DNA of 64,000 bases from Bog-756 sp963713625 (lineage in GTDB: Bacteria > Actinomycetota > Acidimicrobiia > Acidimicrobiales > RAAP-2). Positions 60,932 to 64,000 of this stretch are shown here, one piece after another. The position numbers and the translations under genes are program-made. Position 1 is the first letter of the stretch. The number at the start of each line of letters is the position of its first letter. The DNA is taken from positions 186,001 to 250,000 of the forward strand of contig CAVQMN010000006.1 in assembly GCA_963713625.1 (NCBI GenBank). The letters are read 5' to 3'. A model generated the notes under the pieces. The model searched no databases. It saw nothing but the letters and a program-made list of their open reading frames with translations, and was not told the origin of the DNA.

Positions 60932-61624
60932 TCATGCCGGACCCAATGGAGCCCCGTCGAACCGGTCGACGGTGGCGAATTCCTCGACCGGCCGCCGTCG
61001 CAGCCTGGTTGGTTGGTTGACCGGTCGGCCCAGGGCCAACACCCCGGCCACCGACACCGGTCCGGGGATACCGAGGAGCTCCTTGACCGACGCCTCCTCC
61101 CGCACCACCATGGTCGTCATCACCCCGGCCAGGCCCTCTTCCCGGGCGGCCAGCAGGATGCTCCACGCGAACGGATAGACGGAGGCCCCACCCACCATGG
61201 TGTAGTGGTCGGCGTCACGATCCACGGTGGCCAGCGCGGCCAGGTCGGCCAGCAGGACCACCATGACCGGGACCTCGTCGAAGTGCTCGGCGAAGCCACC
61301 CGGTCCTTGCTCGGCGGCGCGGGCGATGTCAGGGGCGCCGGCCAACGATCGTCGTTCCAGCTCGCGGTCGGTGACCGCGGCCCACGGGGTGAGCCCCGCT
61401 CCGACTTGGGCCAGGTACTCGTACCACCCGGGCAGGTAGGCGTCGCGGAGAGCCCGGCGGAGCCGACCGTCTTTCACCACGATGACCCGCCACGCCTGCC
61501 GGTTTCCACCGTTGGGCGCGAACCGGGCTGTGTCCAGCACCCGGTAGACGGTGCTGTCAGGCACGTCGCCGGCGACGTACTCGCGCACGGCCCCGGTGGT
61601 CCGGAGGGCTTCAATGAGTTCCAC
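60932..61624 (-). CDS. Nitroreductase family FMN protein
   Basis: 230 residues. MELIEALRTTGAVREYVAGDVPDSTVYRVLDTARFAPNGGNRQAW is the nitroreductase N-terminus; MVGGASVYPFAWSILLAAREEGLAGVMTTM is the second cofactor-contact region. It reduces nitro, quinone or similar groups with NAD(P)H through FMN, probably as a dimer. It lies on the same strand as the LLM gene 40 bp away, so they may be co-transcribed. Confidence 0.9.
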   Translation of the reverse strand: MELIEALRTTGAVREYVAGDVPDSTVYRVLDTARFAPNGGNRQAWRVIVVKDGRLRRALRDAYLPGWYEYLAQVGAGLTPWAAVTDRELERRSLAGAPDIARAAEQGPGGFAEHFDEVPVMVVLLADLAALATVDRDADHYTMVGGASVYPFAWSILLAAREEGLAGVMTTMVVREEASVKELLGIPGPVSVAGVLALGRPVNQPTRLRRRPVEEFATVDRFDGAPLGPA

Positions 61625-61701
61625 GCCCCCGACGGTAGTGGCGGAACCGGTGTTCCGTCGCGCCTACCCCCGCGATCGCGTGGGACCCGTGCGTGTCGGA
61701 G

Positions 61702-62184
61702 CTACAGCGCCTCGAGAATGGCATCGGCCGCGCTCACGCTCAGGCCCGGTCCGGGCTCGACGTTGAGCGTGGTGACCACGCCGTCCTCGATGACCATGGC
61801 GTAGCGCTGCGATCGGGTTCCCAGTCCGAAGCCGCTTCCGTCCATCTCCAAACCGACCGCCTTGGTGAACTCACCGTTGCCGTCGGCCAGCATCAGCACC
61901 ATGTCGCCCACGTGTTGGTCCGCGCCCCAGGCGGCCATCACGAAGGGGTCGTTCACCGAGATACAGGCCACGGTGTCGACCCCTTTGGCCAAGAGCTCGT
62001 CGTGTCGGATCACGTAGCTCGGGAGGTGGTAGTCGGAACAGGTGGGCGTGAACGCACCGGGCACGGCGAACAGCACCACCTTGCCCGATCCGAGGACCTC
62101 ACCGGTCTGGACGTGTACCGGCCCGTCGGGACCGGATGTCATTACTCTGCAATCGGGAATCTTGTCGCCGACGGCGATGGTCAT
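61702..62184 (-). CDS. Peroxiredoxin (Prx5-like)
   Basis: 160 residues from the ATG at 62184, which has GAGGAGAG upstream. VVLFAVPGAFTPTCSDYHLPSYV carries the peroxidatic Cys49 and the PGAFTPTC signature of the AhpE/Prx5-type redoxins. KGVDTVACISVNDPFVMAAWG is the conserved dimer-side segment. It reduces peroxides with thiol donors. Extending the start upstream adds non-conserved residues. It is separate from the DUF2254 gene by 58 bp on the same strand. Confidence 0.93.
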   Translation of the reverse strand: MTIAVGDKIPDCRVMTSGPDGPVHVQTGEVLGSGKVVLFAVPGAFTPTCSDYHLPSYVIRHDELLAKGVDTVACISVNDPFVMAAWGADQHVGDMVLMLADGNGEFTKAVGLEMDGSGFGLGTRSQRYAMVIEDGVVTTLNVEPGPGLSVSAADAILEAL

Positions 62185-62242
62185 GGTGGCTCTCCTCGTC
62201 CTGGGGGGTGGGTCCACGTACAGGCCCGGATGGCCGGGCCGG

Positions 62243-63661
62243 TCAGCGGTCGCTGTCCGGGAACCCTCGCTGGCTCGCGCTCAACTGCGTCGAGGCCTGC
62301 ACGAAGCGATCGTACCGCAGGCGGATATCGGCCATGTCGTTCGGCTCGGGCACCTCCGCCTCGGCCCCGCGGAGGATCATCTCCGCCTGACGGGCCAACA
62401 CGGCCCGCTGGCCGTCGCCGGTCGTGTTTTCGGCGATGTGGGCCAGGGAGTCGATCATCCTGATGATCACCGCGGGCATGGCCCGACCGGCCTGGCGGAT
62501 CTTGTCGAAGGCCCGGTTCACCATCCGCCCGTAACTCGGATCGAACTCGATGAGACGGATCTTTCCGCTCCGCCCCCGGTACACGCCTTCGTCGAGCGAC
62601 CGGGCCGAAATCTCGGACAACCCGGCCGACAGCCAGTCGATACAGGTGAGCGCGGTGAAGGTGTCGTTGACCGCGGCCGACAGGGCCCGGATGGCGATCT
62701 CCACCAGCTGGTCGATGGCGAACACCGGATCCTGGGTGAGGGTGCGGTGGGGTCCGGTCACATGGGCCTTGTCCAGCGCGGCCGCCACCTGGCCGGCGGC
62801 CCCGGCGGGCCACACCCGGGCCAGCGGGCGGTTGGCCACGATGAAGTGGCCGGGCCGGTGGGCCAGGCGGATCACCGCGTCCAGGTCCTCGGCGATATCG
62901 ATCAGCTGCCCGTAGCTGACGAACTGGAGATAGCCGCTCTGCTTGGCGGTGACCTCGGCCCCCCGGATGCGCAACGCTTCGAGGAGATCGGCGGTGACTG
63001 CCGACGACCGCTCGCTGCCCATCGCACCCTGATGCTCGGGGAACTCGGCGTCGATGGCCCGGTCGAGGTCGCGGGCGATGCCGGCGATGACCTCGGGGAG
63101 CTGGATCGACTTGGCGATGTGGTGGATGAAGTAGACGAGGACGGCCACGTCCACCAGCAGGAGGCCTTCGGCCACGGTGATCGACAGATGGGGGACGAAG
63201 TCGCCGCCGGGGAGGCTGGAGATCGAACCGAGGACCAGGACCGAGTAGACGAAGGTCCCGACGAACACCCCGAGGGTCAGCTGGTTGCCCGGGTCACGGA
63301 TGAAGTTTCGGAGCATCCGGGGGCCGAACTGCTGGGACGCCAACGTCAGGGCCAGGATGGTGATGGAGAAGACGACACCGATCGTGGTGATGATGGCGGC
63401 GGCGATGGCGATGAGGACCTGCCGGCCGGCGTCGGCCCCTCCCGTCTTGACCCACCAGGGCAGGCTCAGGTGATTGTGGTAGGCGGCCAGATCGACCTCG
63501 AAGGTGACCACGAACAAGAGGGCGGCGGCGATGATGAGCAGGGTCGGAACCACCCAGAAGGTCGTGCGCAGGGCTTCCCACCGCCAGCTGGGAAGGCGCA
63601 GGGCGCCGTCGCGGCTCTCGGGTGCCCCCCCGTCCGTGCTCGTCTCCTCTGGTTCGGTCAC
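62243..63661 (-). CDS. DUF2254 membrane protein
   Basis: 472 residues. Four hydrophobic helices lie in the N-terminal part: TFWVVPTLLIIAAALLFVV, LIAIAAAIITTIGVVFSITIL, TLGVFVGTFVYSVLVLGSI and ITVAEGLLLVDVAVLVYFI. The LASQQFGPRMLRNFIRDPG turn is diagnostic for DUF2254. The C-terminal ~250 residues are cytoplasmic and include SAAVNDTFTALTCIDWL. The role is unknown; a channel-like or stress role has been guessed for the family. Start at 63661. Confidence 0.87.
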   Translation of the reverse strand: MTEPEETSTDGGAPESRDGALRLPSWRWEALRTTFWVVPTLLIIAAALLFVVTFEVDLAAYHNHLSLPWWVKTGGADAGRQVLIAIAAAIITTIGVVFSITILALTLASQQFGPRMLRNFIRDPGNQLTLGVFVGTFVYSVLVLGSISSLPGGDFVPHLSITVAEGLLLVDVAVLVYFIHHIAKSIQLPEVIAGIARDLDRAIDAEFPEHQGAMGSERSSAVTADLLEALRIRGAEVTAKQSGYLQFVSYGQLIDIAEDLDAVIRLAHRPGHFIVANRPLARVWPAGAAGQVAAALDKAHVTGPHRTLTQDPVFAIDQLVEIAIRALSAAVNDTFTALTCIDWLSAGLSEISARSLDEGVYRGRSGKIRLIEFDPSYGRMVNRAFDKIRQAGRAMPAVIIRMIDSLAHIAENTTGDGQRAVLARQAEMILRGAEAEVPEPNDMADIRLRYDRFVQASTQLSASQRGFPDSDR

Positions 63662-63749
63662 CGCGCTCCTCCGCAGGGGCGACCACGTTCGACCGTCCCG
63701 TGCCGACCAGACTTCCCGGCGCTCCGGCGCCAGCGTAGCCCGCAGACTT

Positions 63750-64000
63750 TCAAGCCTCCGACTTCGGGCTGTCCACGGTGGCCGCCAACCACGCCGGCAT
63801 CCGCACCGGACGACCGTCGGGGTCCACGGCGCCGTGCACGGTCACCGCCGTGGACCGAGTCTGTCCGGCCACCTCGAGCAGGTAGCCGATCTGGAACGTG
63901 GTGCGGGTGAGATGGGCCGGGACCACGTGGATGTCGACGGGATCGTCGAAGTACAGCGGCCGGCGGTAGCGCACGAACAGCTCGAGCACCACGAAGTCGA
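63750..64000 (-). CDS. Thioesterase (4HBT-type) C-terminal part, cut by window edge
   Basis: The frame remains open at the right edge (DFVVLELFVRYRRPLYFDDPV), so the N-terminus and active-site loop lie outside. The visible 80-odd residues, VRYRRPLYFDDPVDIHVVPAHLTRTTFQIGYLLEVAGQTRSTAVTVHGAVDPDGRPVRMPAWL, match a hot-dog-fold acyl-CoA thioesterase of the 4-hydroxybenzoyl-CoA group. It would release an acid from an acyl-CoA or acyl-ACP. A GTG at 63992 is an internal codon. Confidence 0.85.
   Translation of the reverse strand, partial: DFVVLELFVRYRRPLYFDDPVDIHVVPAHLTRTTFQIGYLLEVAGQTRSTAVTVHGAVDPDGRPVRMPAWLAATVDSPKSEA

Noticed and set aside
1..64000. CRISPR arrays, prophage modules, toxin-antitoxin pairs and secondary-metabolite megasynthases
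   Set aside because: No regularly spaced repeats, phage structural genes, paired small toxin genes or PKS/NRPS domains were found.

Overview
The window is a high-GC bacterial chromosome segment. GTG and TTG starts, 4-bp ATGA/GTGA gene overlaps, an F420/LLM-type oxidoreductase, a MurT/GatD pair, a three-gene succinate dehydrogenase and many TetR regulators point to Actinomycetota. The mix of fatty-acyl reductase, crotonases, acyltransferases and WYPP-motif proteins would suit the class Acidimicrobiia, but that placement is inference. No rRNA, CRISPR array or prophage was seen.

Left part (1-14.9 kb): the end of a WYL regulator, an MscL channel with a C-terminal zinc ribbon, an MFS exporter, a lipoprotein alpha/beta hydrolase divergent from a TetR gene, the sdhCAB operon divergent from a LysR gene with a T-N11-A operator between them, a SnoaL-like protein, an IPT-domain membrane protein, a carotenoid oxygenase broken by one missing base, and a RibD/DHFR-like reductase.

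Middle part (15-39.9 kb) looks accessory. Coding is sparse. It holds several exported repeat proteins (two propeller-type proteins, an RCC1-type protein and a Tat-exported beta-solenoid), small membrane proteins, decayed or frameshifted genes, a GT39 glycosyltransferase, a P450, glyA behind a ZTP riboswitch, a divergent hsp20/hspR-like pair, a crotonase, and an intact ISL3-family IS beside tRNA-Val(CAC). The IS is bracketed by 79-bp direct repeats that abut its inverted repeats exactly.

Right part (40-64 kb) is dense and operonic. The most system-like locus is 43.2-50.2 kb: a TetR gene, a 23-bp divergent gap holding a perfect palindrome, then four translationally coupled genes (fatty acyl reductase fused to a HAD domain, zinc alcohol dehydrogenase, LarA-like DUF2088 protein, PlsC acyltransferase). 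It converges on a second coupled operon (HAD-PlsC fusion, murT, gatD) that links phospholipid acylation with peptidoglycan amidation. Further right come a LysR gene, a GNAT, a UPF0301 protein, a crotonase, a TetR/MFS efflux pair with a strong operator, a group of redox enzymes (LLM oxidoreductase, nitroreductase, peroxiredoxin), a DUF2254 membrane protein and a truncated thioesterase.
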